A stretch of 64,000 nucleotides of DNA from positions 39,517,167-39,581,166 of the forward strand of contig NC_081850.1 of NCBI RefSeq assembly GCF_963259705.1, in the 5' to 3' direction. The stretch is from Myotis daubentonii. Lineage: Eukaryota; Chordata; Mammalia; Chiroptera; Vespertilionidae. The notes under the pieces are model-generated. The model ran no database searches and was not told the DNA's origin. It was given only the letters and a program-made list of their open reading frames with translations. The position numbers were made by a program, and so were the translations under genes. Below are positions 22,382 through 34,964 of this stretch, in pieces. Within the stretch, counting starts at the first letter, position 1, and each line of letters begins with the position of its first letter.

Positions 22382-24188
22382 AAAAACTCAAGTTCCTATA
22401 GTTGCAGAGGTCTCTCTGTTGATGCATACAGCTTTCTACATTATCCAAAACACAACCACAAAGATAAAAAAAATAATTCTTTACTCTAACAAGGTATTAT
22501 ATACACCAAATATCAAATTTCCATAGTGCTTCACAACTTCTTTTTTGTTGTACGTTAATTTATTACCTGGAAATCAAGTTCTGAGCCTACAAAATACTTT
22601 TTATCTATCATGGTGTGACAAAAGATTAAATAGCTCAGCAACTGTATGTTCTACAGATTCCATGCAAGAAATTAATAGGCATAACGTACATAAAGCACTT
22701 CCAGAGACACAGAAATTATCTGTCTCCACTCGCAAACTTGTTATGCATTCTGTGCCTCTGGCTGGGATTTAAAGGACCTAATTTCTACTGTTAGATCCAC
22801 AACTATGTATCGGTTGTGGCTAGGCATTTAAATTCTCTGGACATTACTTTCCTTATTTACAAATTGAGGACTGATTGTTCAATCTGCATCACTTCTTTTG
22901 ATTCTAAAATTCTATCATTTAATTTTTATCATCCTGTCCCCTCTTCTTCCCTCCAGATCTGAAGACAGGAATAAAAAGAAGTAGCTGGGAAAACTTAGGA
23001 AGAAAAGTTATATATAAGTAAATAATCTTATTTTACTTAATAAGAATTTTAAAAATGTACTAATCATTCCTCCTCTATTGCTGTTCCCAAACTTCTAGAG
23101 AATTTCCTGGGGATGAATTAAGATATCACACTTCAGGTCATAAGAGGTCATAAGATACACACCTCTGTTTTTTGTTCAAGCTGAAAGAAAGTATGCACCA
23201 CTCTGCTAATATCTGTTAAATAAAGGAAGGTGGCATTAAATTAACTTTCATAATTTAAACTCTCCACATACAACTAGTCATAAAAATTAATTGAATCCCC
23301 TCAAGACAGAGGCAGGATAATATATCTTATGTCTTAGCAATTATGTAACTAGCATGCTCAAAAATTGTTCATTATATGCCAGTGTGTTTCCCACGACTAC
23401 AGGTTTTGTGTAAAACTTTTCATCTATTCTGCACACACACACAAAAAAACCCACAACACTCTCTAGATAAAAGAAGCTAAGTGTTGAAACAGGTTCTGAG
23501 CTAGACAAGAAATGGGTGTGACTAGGCTGTGTGATTTGGACACTTCCTCATTGGTCGTCTTGACCTATTCAAAGTCGCCTTAGTATATATTCCTGAATCA
23601 AATACTATGAGCACGGTGATTATAGTATGAACATAGTTCCAGAGCATGTCCAAAATGACTTTGACATTTCCCTAGATTGTATTTTTTAGAAATCTCGCCC
23701 CCCCCCACCCCTTGATGTTAAGTAGTCTGTCTTTATCCAGGCACATTGTTTCAGAAACCTGCTTCATTTTATTATAAGGTGGCTGGGGGAGGAAGTATGG
23801 ATAGCAGTAAAAAGCCCGCATTTTATACTTTTTATTTATTAGGTGGTCTAAAAGATAAATTCCATTCTAAAGTCCTCTGGCATTTCTGATAGGATTTAAT
23901 CTTTTATAATTTTGACACCACTTTTAATTTAAATACTAATCTTCCCAGCAAAAGATCAGAGGACTCCCCAAACGTGATTGGCAGATTTTTCAGTTTCGTA
24001 TTCCTCTTTAGAAGGGGTAGGTTATAACTATCACATTTCTAATGACTCATGGCAATGGAGAAGTAAATGATATTTAACATGCTTTCCAAAGTAACATGTG
24101 TGTCTGTATGAATGTCTATGAAGAAAAAAGCTATCCTAGCATTAAATTATTAGGATATCCATTTTTCTCCTCCATTAATCTGCCTTTA
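22382..24188. other. AT-rich single-copy DNA
   Basis: No gene supported. The frame at 22545-22772 has no domain. A C run (CCCCCCCC) lies at about 23699-23706. The block is otherwise unremarkable. Confidence 0.6.
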
Positions 24189-24196
24189 CTCTATTT

Positions 24197-24431
24197 CAGT
24201 GATGGCGAACCTATGACACGTGTGTCATAGGTGACACGCAAACTCATTTTTTTGGTTGATTTTTCTTTGTTAAATGGCATTTAAATATATAAAATAAATA
24301 TCAAAAATATAAATCTTTGTTTTACTATGGTTGCAAATATCAAAAAATTTCTATATGTGACACGGCACCAGAGTTAAGTTAGGGTTTTTCAAAATGCTGA
24401 CTTGCCGAGCTCAAAAGGTTCGCCATCACTG
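24197..24431. mobile_element. Short non-autonomous hAT element, copy 1
   Basis: 235 bp bounded by CAGTGATGGCGAACC and GGTTCGCCATCACTG, a near-perfect terminal inverted repeat. Exact 8-bp target duplications CTCTATTT lie at 24189-24196 and 24432-24439. The AT-rich interior has no coding. The same element, inverted, lies at 32828-33061. Both copies are nearly identical to each other, so both are fairly recent. Confidence 0.97.
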
Positions 24432-26679
24432 CTCTATTTTATACGGATTATTATCAATTTATTCCAGAGATGGTGCCTGAGATTTCAGGGCATGTCTGGC
24501 TTCTTTCTCCATAAAGCATTCCCTAACTCAGGTTAAATGATCACTATCTCTCCCCGTTCAAGTGTTACACAGTGATGTAAATTTAGTTATCAACCACAGG
24601 GGAAACTCCTACTGTGTTTTGTGGAGTTTGGCCTCCTTCTCCCTTATCTTTCAGGTCTCAATTCTTCTCAAGTTCCTACTGCTCCAACATCTACTGAATG
24701 ATTAAAGAAACCCTCTTTCTAGAGTTACATGAACTGAAGGTATGATGACTATTAAATTTGATGTTATACATCTTCAGTTTTTAAGAGCCACTTACTTATG
24801 AACTCAATGTGTCTCTAATGGGTAGAACTTTGAGCATGAGACTACGTGAAGTTTGTCAAGAAAGTAGGGAAAGGAGATCTTGATGCTACTTAAATAATAT
24901 CACACAAACAAGCTGCTGCTATTCTTCAGTGTGGAAGGGTATTTGGTCTTTCTCTCTCCCTAGTGCACCTGAAGAGTATTAGTGTTACTTTTGAAGAACA
25001 CTTTAAAAAAATTACCGACCCTTGTTCTAAGAGGTGTTAATATTGCCTTTGACATGGCCCTCTACCAGCTGTACCTGTGGTTCCCGAAATACAGTGTGCT
25101 ACAAAGCTCTTAGACTAGAACATTCCAAAAGTGCATCTGAATGTGTTGGATCAAATGCACCTCTCTTCTTGAGATGGCCTTCCCTTGAAAAAGAAGGGAG
25201 AAAAAAAATGACAAAAATGTTAAAGCCCAGTGCTACAAATCCAATATGGAATTTTTAACCTGTCATGCAATAAAATATAGCAACATAAATAATTTTTGGT
25301 AGCATTTCTCATACCAGAAAAAAATATGTTTACTATAGCAATTATTGGTATCCTTTAAAAAAAATTCACACAGATAAACATTTTGAAATGCATAGCTCTT
25401 GCAATTCAAATGTCTTTAGGGCACTTCTGAATCACTGAAACAGTAAATTACATTTACTATATAGTTCAATATTCTATAGGAATATATATAACCACATTGA
25501 TCCATGATTTTATAATTCAAAAATCATCAAATGAATATGTTTTGAGGGAAAAACTTTAATAAAAAGTAGGACAAAATTAAAACAAAATCACCTTTCTACA
25601 TCAACAAATCAAAACAGGGATTTCATTAGATACAGAAAGTATATAATCCAACTATAAATATAATGTACTTTTTTTCATTCCTTACAATGATAATATGTTA
25701 TGCATTTCTAAGAATAAATAATTTAATGATGGCCTTTTTTTCTTTAAATATGAATGAGGAAAATTTGTTGACTTTAATCCTTAAGTAAACAAAGTTATGC
25801 ATTAAAACTATTATATCACCATAAGTAAAGCCTGATGAATTAGAACTTTCAAATATTGCTTTGCCTATCTAGGTCTTTGCTGCTAAAAGGGAATTTCATT
25901 GTATTTAAAAAATGGAATAAATTAACTTAGCCTGTGAAATTTATTCACAACATTTGCTACATAGGAATTTATTCACTTGAAAGGCTTCATTCTTTTTGTC
26001 AAGGATTAACTGAAGAGACCTTTATAGCATCCAAATATAGCTCGGAGGAATAATTTAGCCCACCTTGAAATTTATGACATAAACGTAAAATTTCTTTCTT
26101 TCTAGAACTGGATGAACTTTACATGTGCCACTTTTTGCACCTATTCCAGATTATCAAAATTTTATTTTGTAGATTTAAAAATAATTTTTAACATCAACAC
26201 TAAATTAATATATTGATTCTTTTAGGAAATGTTTAAGTTATTGTTATAACAAGATGACCATCAGGAGAAGAGAGACTGGCCAGATTACAAATTCTGGGAG
26301 GGTGGGAATTATGTCACATTCATATTTTTATCCCTGGCATCCCATTTACCAGAGGAATCAATAAACAAGTGTCATCCTGAATGAGTGAAAGAATAAACAT
26401 ATTATGGATGTAACCATGAGTCTTAGCCAAAAGAATACATTGTCATTACCATCTGGTTTTACTTATTAATTTAACATCTTTTACCCAAGTCTATATTGAT
26501 TCTCATACAGATAGTTTATGAAAGTGTCAACAAAACTTTAAATATTTGCATTAAACACCCAGAATTATACAACAATTTATCTTTTCCTGTTTTAAACAAA
26601 GATGAGCATTTAAAAACAAACAAATATTTTCTTGTGTTTAAGATTTTTAAGAAAAGGTTTTCAGCATTTAAGGTAGATT

Positions 26680-26740
26680 CAGAGAGAGAGGGGAAGAAAG
26701 AGAAAAGAGAGAATGCAAGAGGAAGAGGAGAGAAGAACAC
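26680..26740 (+). repeat. GA-rich low-complexity tract
   Basis: Nearly pure purine on the plus strand, e.g. GAGAGAGAGGGGAAGAAAG. It accounts for the charged low-complexity ends of the frames at 26496-26750 and 26516-26761. Confidence 0.85.
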
Positions 26741-27223
26741 CAACATTTGAGGGTAATACAAAATTAAACAAAACAGAAGTCTGTAGCCTACCCATTATAG
26801 AGTTAGTCTGCCAAAAAGGATTCATAGACTGGTATCTAGGTCATGCCAGGAATAAAATCTTAATTGAACTTTTTTGGCTTCTAGAAGGAAACCGAATTCT
26901 CTATGTCCCAAATTTCCTACAATGTAGATTGTGCTTTATATTATTAGTTGATCATTAGAACTTTTATGAACATTGTGTCCCTTTTAAAACCATTTTCTTT
27001 TCAAAGACATAAAAAGCTTTATAAGTGCTCTGCATCTCTTGGCTTCTAAGGGAAATGCAAATGGAGGAAAATTCTTCAAAACTATCATTCTTTGTAGAGT
27101 TTAAAGTTCATAGCAGAATTCACCTAGACGCACTCCAAATAGACCTGGACCCTCAGGTAAGCACACGCCCTCCAGTTCTCCTGCTTCACACCTTTACGTT
27201 TAAAATCTTCTTCAGTAGCAAAG

Positions 27224-27301
27224 ATGGCGAAGCTGCCAATGCTATTCCTGCTTATCCTCTTTGTAGCTCTTTTCACTATAGTTCTGGTTGCTTTTTCTTA
27301 A
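27224..27301 (+). other. 25-codon hydrophobic small ORF (candidate only)
   Basis: An ATG in a good Kozak context (A at -3, G at +4) opens a 25-residue frame starting MAKLPMLF and continuing almost wholly in Leu, Val, Ile, Phe and Ala to a TAA at 27299-27301, like a signal peptide or single membrane span. A pyrimidine-rich acceptor-like string ending in AG lies at 27214-27215, and a donor-like CAG/GTAAGC at 27154-27161. The implied intron of about 59 bp would be unusually short. I recognise no family. Most likely chance, but it could be a first coding exon. Confidence 0.15.
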
Positions 27302-28509
27302 CCATATCTATTCAAGAATTGGCTCAACTTTAAATATAATTCTGGGCTGAAATCTGGATTTAATAATTTCTACAGACTATGTTTCAATTATATTATGTGA
27401 TGTATTCATGCTTCATAAGCTTACTAATTTGATATACTATGAAATCTCAACTCATCTTGCAAAAAAACCAAATCACAGATACAAAGGTGATATATGCAGA
27501 CTTACTTTAAAATTAAAGGTTGAAGAACGGTACTTTGGACTTTGTGCAAATCAGCGTTGATTTAAAATACTCTTAGGGGAAAAGCGACCTCACTCGACTT
27601 TATTCAGGACATTTATTTCATCAGCTATCAGCAGCAATGCTCATTTCGCCAGTGGGCACACAGAGTCAGAGTGACTCAGATATGTTATTGCTTTTGGAAG
27701 GAGACTTCAAGACAAAAACATTTCTCACATTTGCATATGTGTCAACTTGGGAAATCACTGCCTCTCAGCAGCTTTAAATAATTTTTTTGTAGCCAGCAGA
27801 TGTGGAAAGTATTATTTTAGGCATGAGATTCCATTGTCCTTTAGCAGCACAAGGTACAAGACTATCCTAGTTTATGGCAACAATAGATGAGAAGCCACAA
27901 AGAAACCGAGGCACCTCCAGCTTAGGTCACTAAATCCTCCGATGCAGTGTCTACCTGGCAAATGATGGCAGGGTCCACAGGACGCCTTTCAGCTCTAAGA
28001 GGCTGATTCTGTGAAAAGGTCAGTTATCTGAGGAAATGTATGATTTTCTGCAGTCTAACCCCCTCTGTCACTGCACACACACTCTGAAAAGTCTAGGTAC
28101 TTATTGGGTTAAATTGGAGAAAATGATCTATTTATTCAAGCTTGACTTTTGTTAAGAGAATGACATGTCAATGAAAGAATTTAGATTGTGATCCAAGAAT
28201 TCAATTTAAGTTGGCTGTCTAAAAATGTATTTCTACAATTACTCAATTCAGAACCTGACAAAGATAATTCTATATTATTACTACCATGGCTATATTAGTG
28301 ATACAAATATTGATGTTACTTTTATGATAATTATTAGTACTATTCCTATTACTATGACTCTTGCTAGCATCATTACAACTTGTTGCCTGATATTCTGTAA
28401 TAGCCTTCTAATTTCTCTACTTCCACTCTTGTCCTTTTATTATCTATTATTGCCTTTATCACTTTTCATTCTTCATTCTCCATATTGCAAGCTTTTAAAA
28501 GTATGAATT

Positions 28510-29000
28510 CGATTATATTAGTCTCCCACTTAAAGCCCTCCAATGACTGCCCATTTGCTCAAAGTAAAACGCAGGCTGTTAATCCTGTTACACAGAAATC
28601 ATTTTGCCCTTGCTGATCAATTTCATACCCAGTGTAGCTCAAGTGCATTGGACAGCACTGTGCACTGGCCCCCATCGCCCCCAATCGTATGGACCTCATC
28701 ATGCCTCAGGGCCTTTGCATCTGCTGTGTGTTCCCCACTGCCTGGACTTCTCATGCTCTAGCTTTCATGTGGAGGTTCCTTCCAGCTACTGTCATCTCCA
28801 TGAGCCACTATCACCTCCTAAGCATATGCTTTCCTGACTGCACAGCGCCACCATGTTACTCTATGGCATATCATTTCATCTTTTTATTGCTTTGCATACT
28901 TGCAAATTTTTCTTTAGTCTTTAGTGTCTGATTCTCTAAGATGTACACTTCATGAGGGCAAGAATCCTGACTATCATTTCCACGTAAGATCATGCTTGAT
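28510..29000 (+). mobile_element. L2 LINE 3' region
   Basis: L2 order is clear: 'cccacttaaagccctccaat', 'gcctcagggcctttgcatct', 'tgcctggacttctcatgctc', 'acacttcatgagggcaagaa'. The frames at 28543-28761, 28604-28837 and 28689-28931 are relics of degraded L2 sequence in three frames, not host genes. Confidence 0.88.
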
Positions 29001-29059
29001 GCATTGTAATTACTAAATAATATTTTAAACAAATGACTTGAAGGCTGAATTAGTATTAC

Positions 29060-29200
29060 TAATGGGTCACTTATATTTACTAATCACTAAGAACCAGACA
29101 ACATGTTGTGATTTGATTATCATAATTAATCTACACTGCCAGCCTGTGAGGGCGAGAGGTGTTAATTATCTCAGTTTTGTAGCCAAGAACATGCAAGCCT
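29060..29200 (-). repeat. Probable MIR/L2-type remnant
   Basis: Weak, inverted resemblance to a MIR: 'accagacaacatgttgtg' then 'attatctcagttttgtagcc'. Too diverged for a firm call. Confidence 0.35.
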
Positions 29201-29335
29201 TCGGGAAGAAGACAAATACAGACCACACACCTTGAGTCTAAATACTCAAAAGTAATAAACCAAGCTATTAAACTGTTACATAAAACCACTTCTCTACTCT
29301 AATCTTGGCAATACACATTCATTAAACATACATCA

Positions 29336-29540
29336 GGCCGGCCAGAGTGGCCAGTTGGTTGAGCATCATCCTGTGCAACAAAAGGTTGCCAGTTCGATTC
29401 CAGGTCAGGGCACATACCTGGGTTGTGGGTTTGGTCCCAATTGGGGCAAATACGAAAGACAACTGAACGATGTTTCTCACTAACATCAATTTCTCTCTCC
29501 CTTCTCTCTCTAAGCATGTCCTTGGGTAAGGATTTAAAAA
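29336..29540 (+). mobile_element. Ves SINE, diverged copy
   Basis: Starts GGCCGGCCAGAGTGGCCAG. The B box reads AGTTCGATTCC (29393-29403), one base off consensus. The body has 'gggcacatacctgggttgt' and ends in TCTCTCTC-type sequence, then TTTAAAAAAG. It lacks the repeated ATCGATGTTTC units of the younger copies and has no clean target duplications, so it is an older subfamily member. Minus-strand frames at 29299-29582 are derived from it. Confidence 0.85.
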
Positions 29541-30299
29541 AGCATAGGTCAGGCTTGAATTCTTAAATTCCTCAGATTCCACCCAGGCTCATGAAGGCAT
29601 GGGAAAGATTGTTCTGGACTCCATCCCCTAGCCTACCCTCGTCTCCTACCATAGGCTGGGTTCCACACTGCGCAGTCTCAGCTCGCGTGTCTAATCTCAG
29701 TCCACACCTCATCAAACAGCTACCACTCCATGCCTGTGGTCTCCCCCAGGAAGACAGGCTGAGGAGAGAGGCCTGTGAGCTTCTGGAAGTAGGTACAAGT
29801 TCACCTGGGTAGAAAGTCCCGGGAATCCAGAGCATTTTCTAAAGGGGGAATATGGGCTCCAGGTAACCATGCTCCCTTAGTAGTATGAACTCCTCATCTT
29901 GTGAAGAAAGCAGGGGCCCCTTTAACTCAAGTCTAACAATAAAACTAAGTCTTAATAGTTTGCACCTCAAAAGAGTCAATGGCAGAGTCTGATTTCTAAT
30001 CCAGCCATTCTCCTTCCAGCAACCATGCTCATAACTACTCTGCCGAACTTGTTCACATCACAATAAACATAGAGAGTGATAACATTTTTTATTCCTAGTG
30101 GGATAAGTCATTCAAGCTATCTCAAGCCCTCTCCTGCTGTCTTGAATACTAAAGGATAATATTTGGATACATAGAAAATGCACTTGAGGCAAACCAGTGC
30201 CTAGCATACTAGAAAGCTGAGCACTATGGTTTGCTTTTCATTGTAATATCATACAATTTATAAAGATCACTTCAAAACATAAACCCGATGATTTGAATA
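29541..30299. other. Single-copy DNA, no gene seen
   Basis: A locally GC-richer stretch (29580-29830) has overlapping open frames on both strands (29591-29812 plus, 29572-29835 minus). Neither has a domain or splice context I can support. The rest is AT-rich. Confidence 0.5.
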
Positions 30300-30920
30300 A
30301 CAGGTGATTTCAGTCCAGCAAATGTTATTAAGTTTCTGCTATGTGTAAAGCACTCTGCTACGTGCTTGGAGCTGAGAAGTGGGAATGCCGACAGAGAGAA
30401 GTAAGATATAGTCACCCTCTTCAAAAGGTGTGGTATCAATGGGGAAAACAAAAATGAACCACTGGATACAATAAGAAGCAGGATAAGTTATTTGAGAGCA
30501 CTATAAGGAATTTGGTTTAGGAGTACAGGAAATGTTTGGTTAAGTCTGACTGAAGAAAAAGGAGAAATTTATGAAAATCCAGGTGGCATTCGAAGTGGGT
30601 AAGTAGGACTTTAATAGTTCCTGTTGGCGGGGAGGACATTCTGGGGTGATAGAACAACATGAGCAGAAGCATGGCAATCAGAGTGATTGGCAATAGCACT
30701 GGTGAGTGCAAGGTAGGTAGACAGAAGAATATTCTGGGAGAAGAGTTTGGAAAGGCAGTTTTGTGTCAGACTAAGGAAGAGTATGAATGAAAAGTGAAGA
30801 CATCTGAATTTAGCCTTAGACCACAGGGAGGCACTGAATGTTTTTGAGGCAAGGAATTGACATAAATCCAACTGTTTTAAAACATAACTGAAGAAATTCA
30901 CAAGAATAAATTAATGAGAA
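30300..30920 (+). repeat. Ancient mammalian repeat, family not named
   Basis: Has the layout of a widespread old repeat: 'agtttctgctatgtgtaaag' at the start, a segment for a frequency-and-size phrase 'caacatgagcagaagcatgg', and 'gaggcactgaatgtttttg' near the end. The same family appears at 34965-35590 and about 49020-49170. I could not decide between an LTR and a LINE origin. The minus-strand frames at 30517-30901 lie in it. Confidence 0.5.
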
Positions 30921-30929
30921 GTTTGTAGA

Positions 30930-32819
30930 GATTAGGTAGGTTTTCTAACTCTATAATGATTTTGCAAGAATGTTTTATGTTCTTCTCCATGGTTTGTAGA
31001 TTGTTCAATGGTTTGTAAATATTTTAAAGTATTTATATTTTAAAAGACAATTAGGAGAGGTGTGTTTGTCAAATCTGCAAATAAGACTTATCAAGTTTTA
31101 GATTTGTGAATGAATTCAGTCAATGAAAACAAGAGTGGAACAGTTAAAAGAGCATTGTACACAAACTAAAGGAGATTGCTTAAGCATATCGTTCTGGAAA
31201 ATATTCCACCAAGCCCTCCAGTCTCGGCCATAATATAAAATAGACTGAGATTTTAACTAAAAGAAAAGTAAACAATGGTTTTAATGAAAAGCACCCAGAA
31301 TTGAATAGCCATTTATAAAAATAACTAGTTTCACAAAATTAACTGACATTCGCCTACAATGTTATCAACCTATTTTCAGGGTATGAATAGTAATGGGGTT
31401 TATTTGCCATCTCAAAATTGGCCTCTGTAAATTCACACAGTTCTAATTTATCTACCCTAATATCAGGAAGATTTAGGTGTAAGACACTTTAATTAGTGCT
31501 CTCTCTGTACTTGGTAGTTAGTTACCATCATTTTAGCCTCTTCAGGTTTTAGGTACCCTCTGTAATTCTAGTGTACTGCAAATCAAATATAGATTGCCAA
31601 AAGGTTACCTCTCAGAATACTTAATAAGGCTAAAAAAAATAGCAAAATAGAAACTCTAAATGCCAGACGGTTGCACAACTAGAGTCAAAACATAGTCTAC
31701 TGAGCTCCAAGAATCTAAAATTGTTTCAAGAGACAACAGTGGCAGTAGGGAGGGGTAAGAGAGAGCTGAGAGGGAGAATCAATAGAAATTGGCAACACGT
31801 TGCATGTGGGTATCAAGGAGTCAAAAGTGAAGTCCAAAGTGTCCTTAGAGAGGAACTAAGATGGCAAGGCTCAAGGAATCAGTAGAAAAAGGAATAAGAA
31901 ACAGTGGTAGAGCACTGGAAGGGAGGGGAAGTATTCCATATGCAAAAAGGGGAGAGAAAGAGGAGAGACTCAGAGATAACAAGGGGAAGGTCAGTGGATG
32001 GGATTCATATGAGCTGGCCTTCATTTTCTCAGTGATACAAGATAAGCAGCTCCGGAAACAGCTGCTGTGGTAATGGGCTAGTGCCAGAATAGATTGCTTT
32101 CCTCTGCTTGGTCATTAATGATAGCCTAAAATTACCATTCCTGGCAGAAAACATATAATTCAATAATTATGAACTAGGGTGTAACACAAGGGGATCCAGA
32201 ATACCAAGTCTTTATTTTGTAATAAATAGTCCATTTTACTAGCTTGAGAGAAAGCTTCAAAGTAGATGCAATAGTGAAATATTTAAGGGACAAAGAGGAG
32301 ACCAGCTTTCCCAAGATCACATCCTCAGAGGCCAAAGAAGTATCCTTTTCAATGGGCCCATGATCCAAGAACATTAAAACTTCTGAGATGTTAAGCAAAC
32401 TCTTATCTAATTAGTGAATCTGTTCAAGTCCTCTCAAACTTGCAACAATTGAGAGAAAGGTAGGGCTTCAGAAATTTATGTCTACCCAAAGCTCATTCAC
32501 TCCTCTTGGGTGTTTTTCATTGGATAATTCTCCCCAATACTAGGCTCAGTGGTGAACTAAATAGTCTGAGCAATCATGGACATAAATTGCTTTGCCATAG
32601 ATTGCTTTAGAAAGGGGAATTCAGCCAATTCTGACCAATGAGACCAGATGGAGGGCCTCTGGGTATAATTAGATGGTATCTTCTTTCTCTGAACGTTGTG
32701 GTATTTGAATGTAACTTCTAGAAATATACAATCATCTAGTGACTATGGGGGTCAAGCCAGAAGACAAAGCTGACAGCTGAGGATGGTAGAAGGGAAAGAC
32801 AGAGAGGATATCTATAAGG
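30930..32819. other. Single-copy DNA, no gene seen
   Basis: No supported gene. A purine-rich stretch at 31730-31990 opens a 70-codon frame (31861-32073) with low-complexity charged residues, a composition effect. Confidence 0.55.
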
Positions 32820-32827
32820 CTCTAGGT

Positions 32828-33061
32828 CAGTGATGGCGAACCTTTTGAGCTCGGCAAGTCAGCATTTTGAAAAACCCTAACTTAACTCTGGTGCCGTGTC
32901 ACATATAGAAATTTTTTGATATTTGCAACCATAGTAAAACAAAGACTTATATTTTTGATATTTATTTTATATATTTAAATGCCATTTAACAAAGAAAAAT
33001 CAACCAAAAAATGAGTTCATGTGTCACCTCTGACACGCGTGTCATAGGTTCGCCATCACTG
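32828..33061. mobile_element. Short non-autonomous hAT element, copy 2 (inverted)
   Basis: 234 bp, CAGTGATGGCGAACC to GGTTCGCCATCACTG. The interior is the reverse complement of copy 1 at 24197-24431 with few differences (for example GACACGCGTGTCATAG here against CTATGACACGTGTGTC there). Exact 8-bp target duplications CTCTAGGT flank it at 32820-32827 and 33062-33069. Confidence 0.97.
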
Positions 33062-33069
33062 CTCTAGGT

Positions 33070-33906
33070 TAACCAATCCTGAGCACACCATACCTTGGTT
33101 CTTTTTATATAATGACACATCTTCCTTATGTTTTACTCTAGATATGTTTTAGTGGTGTATGTTGTTGTTACTTGGAGAAAATCCCATCTTAACTGATTTA
33201 TGGAGGGCATAGAACACAGACAGTCCCTTTTCCCAGCTAACTACCAGTTTCTCTAATGGTCTGATTGACTCTCTCACTCAGCCAAGGCATTTTATTAGAG
33301 CCCTGATATGTGTTAAAATGTATGTTTAATTATTTTTATACAATCCCTATTGTTGTTAAGATCCCTGAGCACTAATATTTTGGAAAAGCCCTCAAGATAA
33401 TAAATATAATTTTTGTATATTGTGGAAAGATGATAACCTTATCCTATAAAGTATGAAAAAAAAGCCATTTGAAGATACACAAACAAAAATCTCCAGGAAG
33501 GAAGAATATGAAAACATTTATTTTAAAGCAAATCACCTCTAATGAGCTTTAAGATGCCTAAGATTTGCTTTTAAACAGTAGGCAATAAAAACAATGTTTC
33601 CTGTGGAATACTTAAAAATACTTTGACTTAAATAGCATTTGCAAACTATTAATAGCAAAACTCATCTGGAGAAATTTTTTAAATGCTCTGAAAGAGGAAC
33701 TCTGAAAGTATAACCCCCAAAGCTTTATTTTATAAAATGCTCATTAAAATTTCTATTATTAAGACCAAACGTAAGTTAATAAAAAATATCCAAACTCAGA
33801 GGGAAATTTTCCTTTAAAAATATACATTTTAAAAGGTTAATTTGCCTGCAAATACTATGAAGCCAGTTTAAATTACACTGTATGTAATTGATATGTATGT
33901 ATATTT

Positions 33907-33959
<53 letters not shown>

Positions 33960-34964
33960 AGAGGAGTTTTTAATAGATAAATGAGGTTTAAATATTCTGT
34001 GTTTTGCTATGAAGAGTATAGCTGAAATCTGTGGAATCATAAGATTGCAGTTCAACAACCCAATGCCATTATGCAAGCTAATCAAATGCCTTTAAAACAA
34101 AACCATGCCAACACACATTTTGTCCATTATATATACATGATTTTATCATAAGTGTTAAAGACTGTTATGCAGCTTCCCATTCCATTTAAAATACAGGGAA
34201 ATTGTTATTTTTCTTTAAAGTACAGTTTAAACAACTAGTATGAAAAATTTTCACAATGAATATCCTTCAAATGAATGCTCTAAAGATCTTCTACTTAGAA
34301 AAGCTTTCACAGCACTGGGATTGCAGGTGGGAATCTATGTGACAGGGAAGAACTGCAGAATAAAAGCAATGCAGACAGAGAAACTAAAGGAATCCAGATG
34401 AGTGAGTCAAGAGTTCTTGGAAACAATGGAGAGATGCCATCATGTGGCTGAAGAAAGAATTATTCTCGAAGTGGGGAATGGTTTTCCCAGGCATTGCCAT
34501 CTGGTGGCCAATATTGGGAATCATTTTAGATTGATAAAACAACAATGTGAATATTGGTCTTTCATATGACCCACTATTTAAGATTTTATAACTCCCCATT
34601 GCCATTAACAAGGTAAACCACATTAACAACTTTTATTATGCCATTTAGGATAGTTACATAAAAATATTAATAATGAAACATCAGAATTCTATGGGGTAGG
34701 GAACTATGTTTAAAATTATTACATCTGGCTTAATAATTAACTTTTAGGAAATTTTTCTATAAGAAATTCAAATTGAGTAGATATTTATAACTGTGTTTAA
34801 CCTTTAAAGCATAATTTTTAAATTAACTCACCAATTTTTTTCTTTTCCTTCCCATACCTATTGGCAACCTAATGGTAGGGTCACAGGTTTTTTATATTGT
34901 TATAACTCATTTTCTGCTTTTTACCTGAAATAGACCTTGACTGATTCTCATTCATTTCTATCTT
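33070..34964. other. AT-rich single-copy DNA
   Basis: No gene supported. Very AT-rich, including a long AT dinucleotide run. The minus-strand frame at 34384-34629 has no domain. Confidence 0.6.
33911..33956. repeat. (AT)n microsatellite
   Basis: 23 perfect AT units. Self-complementary, so able to extrude or slip. Expected to be highly length-variable. Confidence 0.98.

Larger units (their letters stand above)
24440..28508. other. AT-rich single-copy DNA
   Basis: The longest block without a recognised transposon. Open frames (25034-25258, 26496-26750, 26713-26958, 27025-27333, 28225-28506) carry no domain and have base composition like the flanks. A small hydrophobic frame at 27224 is listed separately. 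Low repeat density can mark conserved regulatory DNA, which needs cross-species alignment to test. Confidence 0.55.

Noticed and set aside
27157..27215. Donor and acceptor as a real intron upstream of the small ORF
   Set aside because: About 59 bp is below the usual mammalian minimum, and such motif pairs are common by chance.
28543..28931. Three overlapping open frames as a small secreted protein
   Set aside because: All three follow L2 consensus sequence.
29572..29835. Opposed open frames in a GC-richer patch as an exon
   Set aside because: No domain or splice context could be supported, and the two strands are equally open.
33911..33956. AT run as an origin or fragile site
   Set aside because: At 46 bp it is an ordinary microsatellite, and nothing around it supports a special role.
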